Shown: positions 23,241 through 34,789, counted from the first letter of the stretch. The stretch is 64,000 nucleotides of DNA from Embiotoca jacksoni (GCA_022577435.1 JAKOON010000006.1:24838536-24902535); one strand, 5' to 3'. Notes: generated by a model not told the origin, from the sequence alone. A program made the numbers and translations.

Positions 23241-23869
23241 ACTGAATTAAATTCTCATTTATCTTAGAATATGTAGAGAAACCCTCAGGAACATGTTGAA
23301 GATTTCAAAACAACTTAGAAATGAACTCGTATTCAGTTAATGAAAAGAAGCAGCAGAAACAGCAGTTGTATGTCCTGTGCACTTTTTAGAACTTCACACA
23401 GTCTATAATATTATTAAATCTCCTTTTCTACTGTGGTCTTAGTAAATTCTTGAAGTTGGACTCGTCAGTGTACCTCCAGGTTTCTGCTAAACCTCGGTTA
23501 AAAACTCTCAGGTCCAACCCGTGTGTTCGCTACTAAAACCTCTTTTTCACATACACATCAGCCTTTTTAAGTTTTATCCAAATATAGATTCCAAAATATA
23601 ACTTGTTTAGTCTGAAAATATTTCCAAATTGGTCTGACCCAGAGTGTGTCCTGTAATTTATAGGGTGAGAGAGGTGACAGCAGCCTGCTCAGGAGGGTAC
23701 GGTCAGTTCCCCACATTCAAGAGACAAAGAAGTGCTCGTTAGACATAGTTCGGCTTATATAAAAACAGTTAGATGTAGTATGTTCGGTTTGTATAAGGAC
23801 ACGGGTAGATACAGTTTTTCCGTTACACATTTCTAAGGCAATATTTAGTAAAAACAATGTTCCCTAGTT
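23241..23869. other. Unrecognised intergenic DNA
   Basis: AT-rich unique sequence; no gene, RNA or element could be assigned. Confidence 0.4.
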
Positions 23870-24575
23870 TAACGAGGAGTTCACTTCATTTCAAGAACTG
23901 GGAAATCTGAAGTTCAGGCTAGAAGAACTAAATTCATCAAATTTCCAATCCCTCCTAAATTGAAAGAATTTCAAAACTTTAAATGAAATTTATCCTTTGA
24001 ATGAATTCTTTAAAACCAGATTTAAATTTGAGGTAGAGAACTGTCATTTATGCAGCATGAATATAGAAACTACTGAGCACCTCTTTTCCTCTTTGTGAAC
24101 CGATCCAGAGATGATGGAGATCCTGCACGATCGCTTCAAATCCAAATCCATCAATAGAGTTCTTCTCCTTTGAATGTGTACGACGATGATTAACTTAGAA
24201 GGACAAACACATTGAATTTCTTGTGAACAACTTAATAATCATAACCACATATACATAAATGTGGATTTGCTTAACTCCTCTTAAAAATGAACTCACACTT
24301 CAAAGCAAATGTAGAAGTAAAGTTCAACAAACCAACGTCACAAAGTTAGTTGCACTTTTGTCTGAATATAATTTAATTGAACCTCTTGTTGTCCTCTTCA
24401 GCTGTTGTTTGTTGTTGTTGTTGTTGTTACTTTGGTTTGGTACATATTGACACATCCATTTGTGATCTATATATATTGTGTTGCATTGTAGGAGGTGACC
24501 CTGAAGCAGCTGATACTCCACCGACTCATTGTTCTGGACTGTTGTTTTGTATGTTCTCAATAAAGTTTTAAAAAA
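23870..24575 (+). mobile_element. Degenerate L1/Tx1-like LINE 3' end
   Basis: A plus frame reads FKTRFKFEVENCHLC and then NIETTEHLF, the zinc-knuckle (zf-RVT) region at the end of fish L1/Tx1 ORF2, with stops following. It ends with an AATAAAGTTTT tail (about 24557-24570) typical of LINE-1 3' ends. Confidence 0.7.
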
Positions 24576-25195
24576 GAAGGTTTGACAAAGTCTCCCGGTT
24601 TTTAATGTCCATAAACAAACCGAAATGTGAATCCAGCTTCTTCTTCTTTGTTGTTGTGTTTCAGGCAGAGAGAGTTTCATCAACAGGAAAATGGGAGTTG
24701 ACGATGAAGTGAATATTCAGACGTAATTCATCGGTTGATCATAAAGTGTGTCCTCAGCTCCAGACCGGACCTTCAGGGGTTCAACAGGAAATCGGAGCGT
24801 TTCGGTGAGCTGCAGGATTTAATGGACGTCACGTGTTTGCTGTTGCAGCTTTTTGTCGTCAACACAAAGCTCTCAGAGAAGAAGTGTGTTTCTGGAGAAG
24901 TGCCGAGTGTCACGAAGAAGCTCAGGGGATGAACTGAACGCTGACGCTGCGGCTCGCGACGTTTATATGACAAAGTGGGTCAAAGTTCAACACGTCTTTC
25001 TTTTTGTTGATCATGAAGTAGTTTGTCCCAGTTGTTCACGTGCTGCATGCAACAGTACAGAGTCTGTAAGTGCATCTGAAGTACGAACTAAAAGTAAACA
25101 AAGAAACAGGATCCGGTTTATGTAGAGAAACCCTCAGGAACATGAAGATTTCAAAACGACTTAGACATGAACTGTATTAATTAATTATATAACAG
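24576..25195. other. Unrecognised intergenic DNA
   Basis: No exon or element assigned. A stretch near 25122-25170 resembles sequence near 23275-23325 (TGTAGAGAAACCCTCAGGAA in both), so part of it is a duplicated or dispersed repeat. Confidence 0.4.
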
Positions 25196-25856
25196 ACGTT
25201 TGAACTGAGGTGTCCACTGGATACGGTGGAGGTGGTGGGAGACAGGAGGGTGATGGCTCAGCTGTCATCCCTGATGGACAACACCCTGGCAGCTCTGAGC
25301 AGGTCCTTCAGCCCCCGGTTGATTGGAGGAGAGGTTCTGCAGGTCCTTCAGCCCCCGGTTGATTGGAGGAGAGGTTCCGCAGGTCCTTCAGCCCCCGGTT
25401 GATTGGAGGAGAGGTTCTGCAGGTCCTTCAGCCCCCGGTTGATTGGAGGAGAGGTTCCGCAGGTCCTTCAGCCCCCGGTTGATTGGAGGAGAGGTTCCGC
25501 AGGTCCTTCAGCCCCCGGTTGATTGGAGGAGAGGTTCTGCAGGTCCTTCAGCCCCCGGTTGATTGGAGGAGAGGTTCTGCAGGTCCTTCAGCCCCCGGTT
25601 GATTGGAGGAGAGGTTCCGCAGGTCCTTCAGCCCCCGGTTGATTGGAGGAGAGGTTCTGCAGGTCCTTCCTGCTGCTGTCAGGCTGCACAACCAGCTGAC
25701 CCAGTAGACCACCAGACACAAAAACCTCTGAGCAATATAAATACACTGAACAATACTACAATTATTTTGTCTGTATATCTTTAGTTATATTTAATACAAT
25801 ATAAATACACTGAACAATACTGCAATTATTCTGTTTGTATATCTTTAGTTATATTT
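25196..25856 (+). mobile_element. LINE 3' end with internal 40-bp amplification and tandem tail
   Basis: Reads MAQLSSLMDNTLAALSRSF, then a final LPAAVRLHNQLTQ, a C-terminal pattern common in fish LINEs. Between them a 40-bp unit (AGGTCCTTCAGCCCCCGGTT plus GATTGGAGGAGAGGTTCTGC) is repeated about nine times (25300-25660), which destroys the frame. A 64-bp AT-rich tail unit follows at least twice; a third copy lies at about 28636-28696, beyond the LTR-like insertion. Confidence 0.75.
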
Positions 25857-26583
25857 TGTTATGAGGTGGAGTATAACAGGACCCAAATGCAGGCTCACAG
25901 ACTCGGGTATCAGTTCAAAATACAGTCTTTATTCCAACAAACAAACAAACAAACAAAAGGTGGCACCTACAGTGTCTATTTCCTTCCAAATCGGGAAGGC
26001 AACTCAACCGACTGGTGACTTTGACAGGTAGCTCTGTAGCAGGAGGAACGGGAACGGGATGGACGGGTGACTGCAGTGATCAACAGGCACTCCAGTAGTG
26101 ACGTCACGAGGTGTGCCGACGCTTCGAAGCGTGTGTGGAGTAACGGAGGGGGCGTGTCCTCGAAGCGCGTGTCGAGGCTTGCTTCATTTAGGGGAGGAGC
26201 CAAAAATGATGACGTCCGAAGCCTCGCTGCCCGGCTGTACCACGTGACTGCTTCGGGAAGTGGTTCAGATTTTGCCGGGAGGTTTGACAGCAATATAAAC
26301 TCCTCAGGCTCCATTCAAAATGTGGGTTGTTGGTGGAGAGTTGAGGTCAGTTGAGAGTTTGGAGAGTTTGGAGAGTTTAGAGAGAGAGAGAGATAGTTTG
26401 GAGATTTAGGAGAGTGAGGAGAGAAGGAGGTGATAAGATGGAGCCAGATAGGAAGAGGAGGATTTCCCCTGTGGGAACACTTTGATTTGATAACTCCTAA
26501 TAAGCTAAATCTAACTCTATTTCAGACACATTAGGTTTGCTTATCAAGAACTGTATTTTTCACAGTTTCTTATTTTATTCAAA

Positions 26584-27170
26584 GGTGAGTTGGGGTACAA
26601 TAACAACACCTCATCCATGCTGAGGCGTTACCGTGCCTTGCATGAGAATAAGGAGGAAACTGGAGCTTCACCCAGCCAAGGTAAGTCATTACAATATTAC
26701 AAATGCACCATCACAATTTTTCCCTGTTCACTTTTGTTTATTGTTCAAATAAAGACAGGTAACAGACACTGTATTTATTCTCTTTTAACCAGCCACCAGA
26801 AAACAAGAGCTGGATGAAGCCCTCGTCTCCATGATAGTGAAGGACACACAGCCCTTCAGTATTGTGGATGATGTTGGATTCAGGGCATTTGTGTCCAAAC
26901 TGGATCCTAATTATGTTCTCCCTACAAGGCAGGTATGTATGGGTGCATGCATGAAACAGATGAGTACTTTATTGTGTCTCACAGTTCAGCACTATATATT
27001 TTTTCCTTTAGGCTCTGAAGGCCATGGTGGAGGCCAAGTATGAGTCAGCTAAGGAGAAGGAGAAGGCTAAAGTGGAAAAGGTGGCTGCTGTTAGCCTTAC
27101 TTCTGACATGTGGACATCCACAAAACCAAAAACTGTTGAGAAACTGTTATTTCTGAATAAAAATGAATAA
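26584..27170 (+). pseudogene. hAT/ZBED-type transposase fragment (5' part only)
   Basis: Three plus-strand pieces separated by AG/GT-bounded gaps: about 26584-26682 (SSMLRRYRALHENKEE, after the BED finger region), about 26790-26933 (ELDEALVSMIVKDTQPFSIV, then FRAFVSKLDPNY) and 27012-27170 (AAVSLTSDMWTS, then a stop). MIVKD-QPFSIV and LTSDMWTS are signatures of hAT transposases and ZBED proteins. The RNase H-like catalytic core that should follow is absent and the frame ends at TAA 27168-27170, so it cannot encode an active transposase. It is nested in the LTR-like element. Confidence 0.75.
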
Positions 27171-27659
27171 AATGTCCCCTGTCCTGTACATCATTGTCCA
27201 AGTTACACAAGCATATTCAGTCCCCTCTTCCTCGTTACACAAACACTTCCACTGTCCTCTGCCTGCTTAAGCCCATGACATTTTCCTAAAGTGACAGGAA
27301 AACATTATTACACAACCTGCCATATCATATGATACTAACATTTTGGGAAAATTTACACACAGAATACATTCAAAAAATATTTTATTATGCACATGTGATA
27401 ATTTATGGACAGAAATTATTTGGTCATACATTTTTGTAATTCATAGTCATTCCCAACAGCCATAACAGACACAAACATTCAATGCATCACGTGATGTGGT
27501 TCAGATACAGCTGCCTGTCATTATACACTTGGCCAGTAGGTGGTTTCGTGTTCACATGAAGCTTCGAGTAATGAACCCTTTCTAGAACCAAATGGCTGAA
27601 GTGGTTCGATGCCTCATGAGGCTTCATCTCACCATCACCACACTCCAGTAACTCACAGG

Positions 27660-27745
27660 ATCTAGCTGTTGCTGCTAGTAGTGCTAGTAGTAGTAGTAGT
27701 GCCACTAGACTAGGCTCTAGTAGTAGTTAGTAGTAGTAGTCATGC
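27660..27745. repeat. (TAG)n-rich microsatellite
   Basis: Runs of TAG/TAGTAG interrupted by CTAG, close to the probable right edge of the nested hAT fragment. Confidence 0.8.
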
Positions 27746-27889
27746 ACCGACAACCAGAGGAGTGCAGGGTTAGGGTACATATAGTCCAGGGAGGTGATCA
27801 GGGAGATGCAGCACACCTGCAGGAGGTGATCAGGGGTGAGTGGCTGCAGCTGATGGGACTGGTGAGGGGGCGTGGCCACGGGAGGTGAG

Positions 27890-28315
27890 AAGAGGAGGAC
27901 ACAGAACAAGCAGACAGGGGACTGAGGGGACACAGGAGGAGAGGAGGACACAGAACAAGCAGACAGGGGGCTGAGAGGACACAGGAGGAGAGGAGAGGAG
28001 GACACAGAACAAGCAGACAGGGGACTGAGAGGACACAGGAGGAGAGGAGAGGAGGACACAGAACAAGCAGACAGGGGACTGAGAGGACACAGGAGGAGAG
28101 GAGAGGAGGACACAGAACAAGCAGACAGGGGGCTGAGAGGACACAGGAGGAGAGGAGAGGAGGACACAGAACAAGCAGACAGGGGACTGAGGGGACACAG
28201 GAGGAGAGGAGAGGAGGACACAGAACAAGCAGACAGGGGACTGAGGGGACACAGGAGGAGAGGAGAGGAGGACACAGAACAAGCAGACAGGGGACTGAGG
28301 GGACACAGGAGGAGA
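27890..28315. repeat. 54-bp tandem amplification inside the LTR-like element
   Basis: About eight units of a 49-54-bp repeat containing GGACACAGAACAAGCAGACA and GGGACTGAGGGGACACAGG. The related copy at 21291 holds only one unit equivalent. Open minus frames of 200-308 codons here come from the array. Confidence 0.92.
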
Positions 28316-28704
28316 AGTGATTGGGGGCAAAACAGAGGAAAACAGGAATCCTGACTGGCGACCAGACTGGACCGGACCGGACCGAGTGGGAGGAGGGGGA
28401 CCGGAGGAGGGATGGAGGACCACAACAACACAAGACACGAGAAGGGAAACCTAGGTGGACGGAGGACGGACACGGGGAAGTACGGACTGGGGTGACCGCT
28501 CCGGAGGACAGCCACGGGGCAGGACGGGCTTGGGGGACCTCTCCGGAGGACAATGACGAGGCAGGGCGTCGACCGATACCGGAGGACGGAGCTGGAGGTG
28601 GTAAAACAGAGGAAAACAGAAATCCTGACATATTTAACACAATATAAATACAATGAACAATACTACAATGATTCTGTCTGTATATCTTAGTTATAGGTTA
28701 GACA

Positions 28705-30308
28705 CTCTCCTCTCCTCTCCTCTCCTCTCCTCTCCCCTCCTCCTCTCTCCTCTCTTCCTCTCCTCTCCCTCCCCTCCTCTCCTCTCCTCTCCTCTCCTCT
28801 CCCTCTCCTCTCCCCTCCTCCTCTCCTCCTTTCTTCCTCTCCTCTCCTCTCCCCTCCTCCTCTCCTCTCCTCTCCTCTCCTCTCCTCTCCTCCTCTCCCC
28901 TCCTCCTCTCCTCTCCTCTCCTCTCCTCTCCTCTCCTCCTTTCTTCCTCTCCTCCCCTCTCCTCTCCTCTCCTCTCCTCTCCTCCTCTCTCCTCTCCTCT
29001 CCTCCTCTCTCCTCTCCTCTCCTCTCCTCCTCCTCTCTCCTCTCCTCTCCTCTCCTCTCCTCCTCTCTCCTCTCCTCTCCTCTCCCTCCTCCTCTCTCCT
29101 CTCCTCTCCTCTCCTCTCCTCCTCTCCTCCTTTCTTCCTCTCCTCTCCTCTCCTCTCCTCTCCTCCTCCTCTCCCCTCCTCCTCTCTCCTCTCCTCCCCT
29201 CTCCTCTCCTCTCCTCTCCTCTCCCCTCCTCCTCTCTCCTCTCCTCTCCTCCCCTCCTCCTCTCCCCTCCTCCTCTCCTCTCCTCTCCTCTCCTCTCCCC
29301 TTCTCCTCTCCCCTCCTCCTCTCCTCTCCTCTCCTCTCCTCCTCCTTTCTTCCTCTCCTCTCCTCTCCTCTCCTCTCCTCCTCTCCTCTCCTCTCCTCTC
29401 CTCCTCTCTCCTCTCCTCTCCTCTCCTCCCCTCCTCTCTCCTCTCCTCTCCTCCTCTCCTCTCCTCCTCTCTCCTCTCCTCTCCTCTCTCCTCTCCTCTC
29501 CTCTCCTCCCCTCTCCCCTCCTCTCTCCTCTCCTCTCCTCTCCTCCTCTCTCCTCTCCTCTCCTCTCCTCTCCTCCTCCTTTCTTCCTCTCCTCTCCTCT
29601 CCTCCTCTCCTCTCCTCCTCTCTCCTCCTCTCTCCTCTCCTCTCCTCCCCTCCTCTCTCCTCTCCTCTCCTCTCCTCCTCCTCTCTCCTCCTCTCTCCTC
29701 TCCTCTCCTCTCCTCCTCTCCTCTCCTCCTCTCTCCTCCTCTCTCCTCTCTCCTCTCCTCCCCTCTCCTCTCCTCTCCTCTCCTCCCCTCTCCTCTCCTC
29801 TCCTCTCCTCCTCTCCCCTCCTCCTCTCCTCTCCTCTCCTCTCCTCTCCCCTTCTCCTCTCCCCTCCTCCTCTCCTCTCCTCTCCTCTCCTCCTCCTTTC
29901 TTCCTCTCCTCTCCTCTCCTCTCCTCCTCTCCTCTCCCTCTCCTCTCCTCCTCTCTCCTCCTCTCTCCTCTCCTCTCCTCTCCTCCTCTCCTCTCCTCCT
30001 CTCTCCTCCTCTCTCCTCTCCTCTCCTCCCCTCTCCCCTCCTCTCTCCTCTCCTCTCCTCCCCTCCTCTCTCCTCTCCTCTCCTCTCCTCCTCTCTCCTC
30101 CTCTCTCCTCTCTCCTCTCCTCTCCTCTCCTCCCCTCTCTCCTCTCCTCCTCTCTCCTCCTCTCTCCCTCTCTCCTCTCCTCTCCTCTCCTCTCCTCTCC
30201 CCTCCTCCTCTCTCCTCTCCTCTCCTCCTCCTCTCTCCTCCTCTCTCCTCTCCTCTCCTCTCCTCTCCTCCTCTCTCCTCTCCTCTCCTCTCCTCTCCTC
30301 TCCTCTCC
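28705..30308. repeat. 1.6-kb (CTCCT)n-type homopyrimidine array
   Basis: Almost pure pyrimidine on the plus strand, built of CTCCT pentamers with CTC and CCCTC insertions and a recurring CTCCTTTCTTCCTC variant. Plus-strand stop codons need an A, so one plus frame (577 codons) and one minus frame (562 codons) stay open by composition alone. It begins right after the third LINE tail unit. Confidence 0.97.
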
Positions 30309-30339
30309 AGGGTGATCTCTGGTCCGATGTCCTTTTCCG

Positions 30340-30669
30340 TTAGTTTCTTTTCTCCTTCTCTGATGTCATGTTCTTCCACCAGCTGAACTTCCCTGAGTCC
30401 CAGGTGATGCAGGAGGAAATGTCCTGTTTTAGTCCGTTCAGGAAGCTGTTGGTCAGGTGAGCTTCCTGAGGAGTAACCCCGCCAGCGTTGAGGTGATCAG
30501 GTCTTTCCAGTCCTCTGTGGGTGTTTTGGACTTCGGTCAGACGAGACAACAGGTTGAACTGGTCCTGTTTGCAGGAGGAGATTCTGCTCATGTCCATTCT
30601 TACTGGAAACACTGTACGTTCAGAGTTGGAGGACACGGCCTTGTTGTTGGGGCCATCTGACACCTTCAC
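30340..30669 (-). pseudogene. Possible retrotransposon gag-like fragment
   Basis: A 109-codon minus frame outside the repeats contains PQEAHLTNSFLNGLKQDISS and then ITWDSGKFSW. A FLNGLK-type helix followed by a W-containing segment resembles capsid C-terminal regions of Gypsy-type gag proteins. No zinc knuckle or protease is seen beside it. This is a weak resemblance, not a recognised family match. Confidence 0.3.
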
Positions 30670-30775
30670 CCCGCCTCCTCTTCCTCACCCGCTCCTCTTC
30701 CTCACCCCGCTCCTCTTCCTCACCCGCTCCTCTTCCTCACCCTGCTCCTCTTCCTCACCCCGCTCCTCTTCCTTG
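30670..30775. repeat. (CTCCTCTTCCTCACCCCG)n short tandem repeat
   Basis: About six imperfect copies of an 18-bp CCCGCTCCTCTTCCTCAC unit, followed by TCATTCAT-type repeats to about 30870. Confidence 0.8.
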
Positions 30776-30945
30776 ATTGTCATCAATCAATTGATCATTC
30801 ACCATTCACTCTTTTACTCACTCACTTATTCATTCAATCAATCACTCATTCATTCACTCATTCATTCACACAACACCAAAAAAACAGCAAAGTCACTGCA
30901 AAATGTGACGAACCATTTCCTTCAGAGCAGTGCTAGTGAGAAGTA

Positions 30946-30960
30946 GTGTGTGTGTGAGAG

Positions 30961-31020
<60 letters not shown>

Positions 31021-31029
31021 TGTGTGTGT
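30946..31029. repeat. (GT)n microsatellite
   Basis: GT dinucleotide tract with short GA interruptions. Confidence 0.95.
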
Positions 31030-31159
31030 GATTACCTCTTTCTCTTTCTAGATCCACCTCTCCACCCTCCTCTTTCTCTCCGCAGCATCCCTCCTCCTGC
31101 TCAGCCAATCACCATCCAGGAAGCAGCACCATGTGACCAACAGCCTCCAATAGCGCTCT

Positions 31160-31259
31160 NNNNNNNNNNNNNNNNNNNNNNNNNNNNNNNNNNNNNNNNN
31201 NNNNNNNNNNNNNNNNNNNNNNNNNNNNNNNNNNNNNNNNNNNNNNNNNNNNNNNNNNN
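31160..31259. other. Assembly gap (100 N)
   Basis: Exactly 100 N, the usual placeholder for a gap of unknown size. Sequence could be missing here. Confidence 1.
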
Positions 31260-31733
31260 ACACCTCAGTAAACACAGAATAAAGAAGCAGCTTTTTTGAC
31301 TTGAAATGATGAAGATGATAAACGTGGATGAATTTCTACATGTTCAAACCCTCTCCTCTGATATGCTGACACAGCAGATCAATAACTCAAAACTGTCTCA
31401 TGGTTGTTGTGCAGCTTCACTCAACCACTTTTTATTAATCTCCATTTATTGCTCAGCTGATTCATCTTTCGCTGCGTTCTTCTCTTTAGACCACGTTGAC
31501 CTTTCTTCTCTCTGCTGGGTTCTTCTTCTTCTTCCTTCCTCCTCTCGCCTTCTCGTGAACACCGACAGGTTCCTGATGTCCTGTGTCTCCATCACACTGA
31601 CGGGGACGATAATCTGACCAATCAGAGGTCTGCAGTGTTTTCACATCAGCTTCAGCTTCGGGCCGGGTACCGTGAGGGTGGGAAAAGGTTCTGATGTTGA
31701 AAGTAGTCTGTCTCATCCTCAGACTGTTTCTAA
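31260..31733. other. Unrecognised intergenic DNA
   Basis: Unique sequence with a CTTCTTCTTC tract near 31527; no gene recognised. Confidence 0.4.
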
Positions 31734-32343
31734 AAGAGTTCGGTAGCTTCAGGTCTGTAAAACGGTTCCGATCCAGAAGTGTCTTCAGCTGCAATACCAG
31801 CGAGTGCCACTAGAGGTCGGCTCCAAAAAGCCTCCGGCTCCATAGACTCCCATTCAACTTCTCTCATCAAATCCAAAGTGAATAAAATGTGTCCATCAGT
31901 TATCTCGGTGTTGTTAGCTAAAGTCACTCCTTCTTCTTAGTTTTTCTGGAGGTCCATCTGAAAATAATCCCTCATTCATTTAGAAAAGAAGATTCAAGAA
32001 GACCTGTTTTTTGGGGGGCGTGTCTGTTTGATTGACAGGCCTGTGGTGCAGTCAGGTTACAGCTATCGGTGGGGCGGGACGTAGTATCGTCAGGTTTCCG
32101 ATCAGATCAGTCAGATCCACCGCTGGCTCCTCCCCCAGCTCGTCCAAATATGGTCACTTCCTGCTCCAAACCGCTTCCGAACTAACAAAGATGGGTGACC
32201 GACAGAATCTGAACTGGAGGATTCATAACGTTCACAAACCAATGATGACATCACTGCTGGTTGATGACATCATCACTGATGGCTGATGACATCACTGCTG
32301 GTTGATGACATCACTGCTGGTTGATGACATCACTGCTGGTTGA
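31734..32343 (-). mobile_element. Dispersed 0.6-kb repeat, copy A (inverted)
   Basis: Reverse-complement copy of the family also found at 37917, 46758, 51258 and 54056. The recurring frame reads LANNTEITDGHILFTLDLMR and WESMEPEAFW. One end is a short tandem of CATCAACCATCAGTGATGT-like units. It looks like a non-autonomous element or SINE-like repeat; its class is not determined. Confidence 0.75.
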
Positions 32344-32680
32344 CTCTCGGTTTCATGCTGCAGACAAACATCTTCTGTCTCCTGCAGTTCGTTTCACATC
32401 CTCTTGCTCCTCTTGGTTCTGTGAACGGTTCTTCCAGCTCAGTCTTTGGACCTCCTCACTGTTCACTCACACTGACTGAACTCCCGTCTTCAGAGGTGTC
32501 AGCTCTCTCTGTGTTTGATGACTCCTGATAGCCGCACTTTTTCTTCCAACACTTTACACAATAAGAGTCCTGTCCTGTGTCCGTCCGTCCGCTCGCTGCC
32601 TCTGATTTGTGGAGTGTTTGTTTCATGTTCAGATGTTCTGCTGCTTCAGACTTCCTGCTCTCCAGCTGAGCTGAGCACAC
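32344..32680. other. Unrecognised intergenic DNA
   Basis: Unique sequence; no exon or element assigned. Confidence 0.35.
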
Positions 32681-32682
32681 CT

Positions 32683-32875
<193 letters not shown>

Positions 32876-33027
32876 AGATATGTTCAGAGATGCTGTATGA
32901 TGGATGATGATGGAAACAACTGTGAAAGAACATTTTCTATTCTTTTCCTGAACCCCCCCCCCCCCCACCCCCAATGTGTCCACATTGAGAGTCATGTTTC
33001 TCCTTCAGTCACTTCACCATTTGTCCT

Positions 33028-33150
33028 CTCCCCTCCCCCCTTCCCCTCCCCCTCCTCTTTCCCCTCCCCTTCCCCTCCCCCCCCTCCTCCCCCTTCCCCT
33101 CCCCCTCCTCCTCCCCCCTTCTCCTCCCCCTTCTCCTCCCCCCCTTCAGC
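33028..33150. repeat. (CCCCTCC)n pyrimidine tract
   Basis: C/T-rich low-complexity DNA, preceded by a C-rich homopolymer near 32952. Confidence 0.85.
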
Positions 33151-34019
33151 CCTCACAGATCTCTGCTGTCTCCACAGGAAGTTCAGTCTGCGGTCACCTT
33201 TATGTTTCACCTTCTTTCAGTGGCTGTTTAAATCTCAGCAGACGTGCAGTCGGCCAGCCGGTCAGTTCACGAGTGGGACAGGAAGTGGGACAGGAAGTGT
33301 CCAGACGCCGCCTGTCCTGCTGTCTTCACCCCACAAGCAGAGATGACGGTCGATCAGACTCAGTCGGGTTTACTGCACTTTGCTTAGGTCTTTCAAATAT
33401 TTGTTTACATGGAAGTGAAGAATTTACATCTGCAAGAACATTTACGAGAACAAATTGTGAATAATTCAACTTTACTGCAACATGAGACACTTTATATTTG
33501 GAACTTTAAAAGTCTGATATTCAGAGTCGTCTCTTGATGGACATCCTCACTGAGCTCCTCACGTTAACGTGACCGCCGGTACGTGAACATTAGTGACGTC
33601 ACCATGGCAACCTGAAACCGGAGCAGAGAAACAGCAGGTTTTGGGGAACCAAATTCTCAACACGGCGCTCACAGCGTGTTGTCGTGTCGGAGAAGCCTGT
33701 TGCCATGGCGACACAGTTCAGGTGGTTTGCAGAGCGTGTTTCCCCTCAGAACCTCAGAAGGTCCCGGCAGAACCCAGCTGGTGTCTTCGGACCGGACGAG
33801 CCTTCTCCGGACGTTGTGTTTTTACGACCATCTGTTGGTCTCACTGCTGCCTGTTGTTTGAAACTTTTAGATGATGATTGATGAAGATACTGAAATGATA
33901 CTTAAAGCCCTCAAACGTGGAGTCTAAACAGGAAGCACTTCACCAGACCTTATATAAATATAAAATATCCAAACATTTGGTTCCCATCCTACATGTGTGT
34001 GTGTGTCTGTGGAGGAACT
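33151..34019. other. Unrecognised intergenic DNA
   Basis: Several overlapping short plus frames (33593-33881) but no domain or splice pattern that I can name. Checked as a candidate first exon of the nidogen gene and rejected. Confidence 0.35.
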
Positions 34020-34033
34020 AGAGTTGGTGCAGG

Positions 34034-34564
34034 TCACCTGGAGGTGGGAGAGGTTCCTGCAGAGCAGCTGAAGACATGTTGACGTGCAGCGCTGGAACCG
34101 CTGTGATTCCAGAGCCTCGTATATCTCCGGGTTGCCGTAATGTCTCTCCACCGGCCATCGTTGTGTGCTTTGTCCAGAGTGGTGTGATTAATGCTCACGT
34201 CAGCATCAATCTGTGTTGACAGATTTTCAGAATAAAAGCCTCCTCTGCAGGGTTTTCCGTGTGAAGCTCTAATTGGTCGTTGTGAAGCTGCAGTCCATAA
34301 AGGAGCCGCCTCTTCAAGTGTCTCCAACTGAACCTTCCCAACACGACTGACTTCCTGCTGCTCTTCCTCAGTAATTACCCGTCGTACAGTTCGACCCTTC
34401 GAACCCTGTTCTACGCTCACGGCAGCGTGGTCTCGTAGCTCTGCCGAGGGAGGTGCAGCCCGCTGGCCCGGCTGCAGGTTCAGCTGCTCTTCGGCTCGCT
34501 GCCTGACAGGAAGCGCATCGTCCTCGTGGACCTGGCACATCTGGAGCGCGTAGACACGAGACAT
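34034..34564 (-). other. Unrecognised 176-codon open frame outside repeats
   Basis: A minus frame starting at ATG 34564 and ending in TGA at 34034-34036. It is non-repetitive and moderately charged, with GRTVRRVITEEEQQEV and VGKVQLETLEEA stretches that could be helical. No family is recognised, no flanking exons were found, and other frames of the same DNA are also partly open. It may be chance or eroded coding DNA. Confidence 0.25.
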
Positions 34565-34789
34565 CTGGCCTCCGAAAGCAGATGGCAGCGCTGCGAGTGT
34601 TTCCTCCCTCTGTTCTCACACTGATAATGATGACCTCAGGGGTCGGACATGTGTGATGTCACAGCTCCTCAGACAGTCCAGGCATTATCACACGAGAGCC
34701 GCGAACAGCCGAGTATCACGGAGGAATGTTGTTCACGCTGCAGGCCAACATGGAGACGCCTCCGAACTCCAACTGTCCTTCACCTCCCG

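Larger units (their letters stand above)
25857..28630 (-). mobile_element. LTR-like insertion with 5-bp target duplication, containing a hAT fragment
   Basis: Starts TGTTATGAGG and ends AATCCTGACA (TG...CA), flanked on both sides by TATTT (25852-25856 and 28631-28635). Removing it with one TATTT rebuilds a continuous junction of the LINE tail units, the same as the junction between tail units 1 and 2. On the minus strand it has AATAAAGACTG near its end, consistent with an LTR. The 2.77-kb size reflects a nested hAT fragment and an amplified internal repeat. The terminal AACAG-AATCCTGAC motif is repeated inside at about 28330-28350. No gag or pol was recognised inside. Confidence 0.65.

Noticed and set aside
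27727..28653. 308- and 280-codon frames rich in Ser/Pro/Cys/Leu
   Set aside because: They run through the 54-bp amplification of an LTR-like element; no recognisable protein.
28653..30386. 577- and 562-codon open frames (Ser/Leu/Pro and Glu/Arg/Gly)
   Set aside because: They follow from a homopyrimidine array that cannot form stop codons in those frames; no splice or start context.
33593..33881. Candidate first exon of nidogen
   Set aside because: Three short frames, none with a signal peptide or the ELFPFG-like motif expected.
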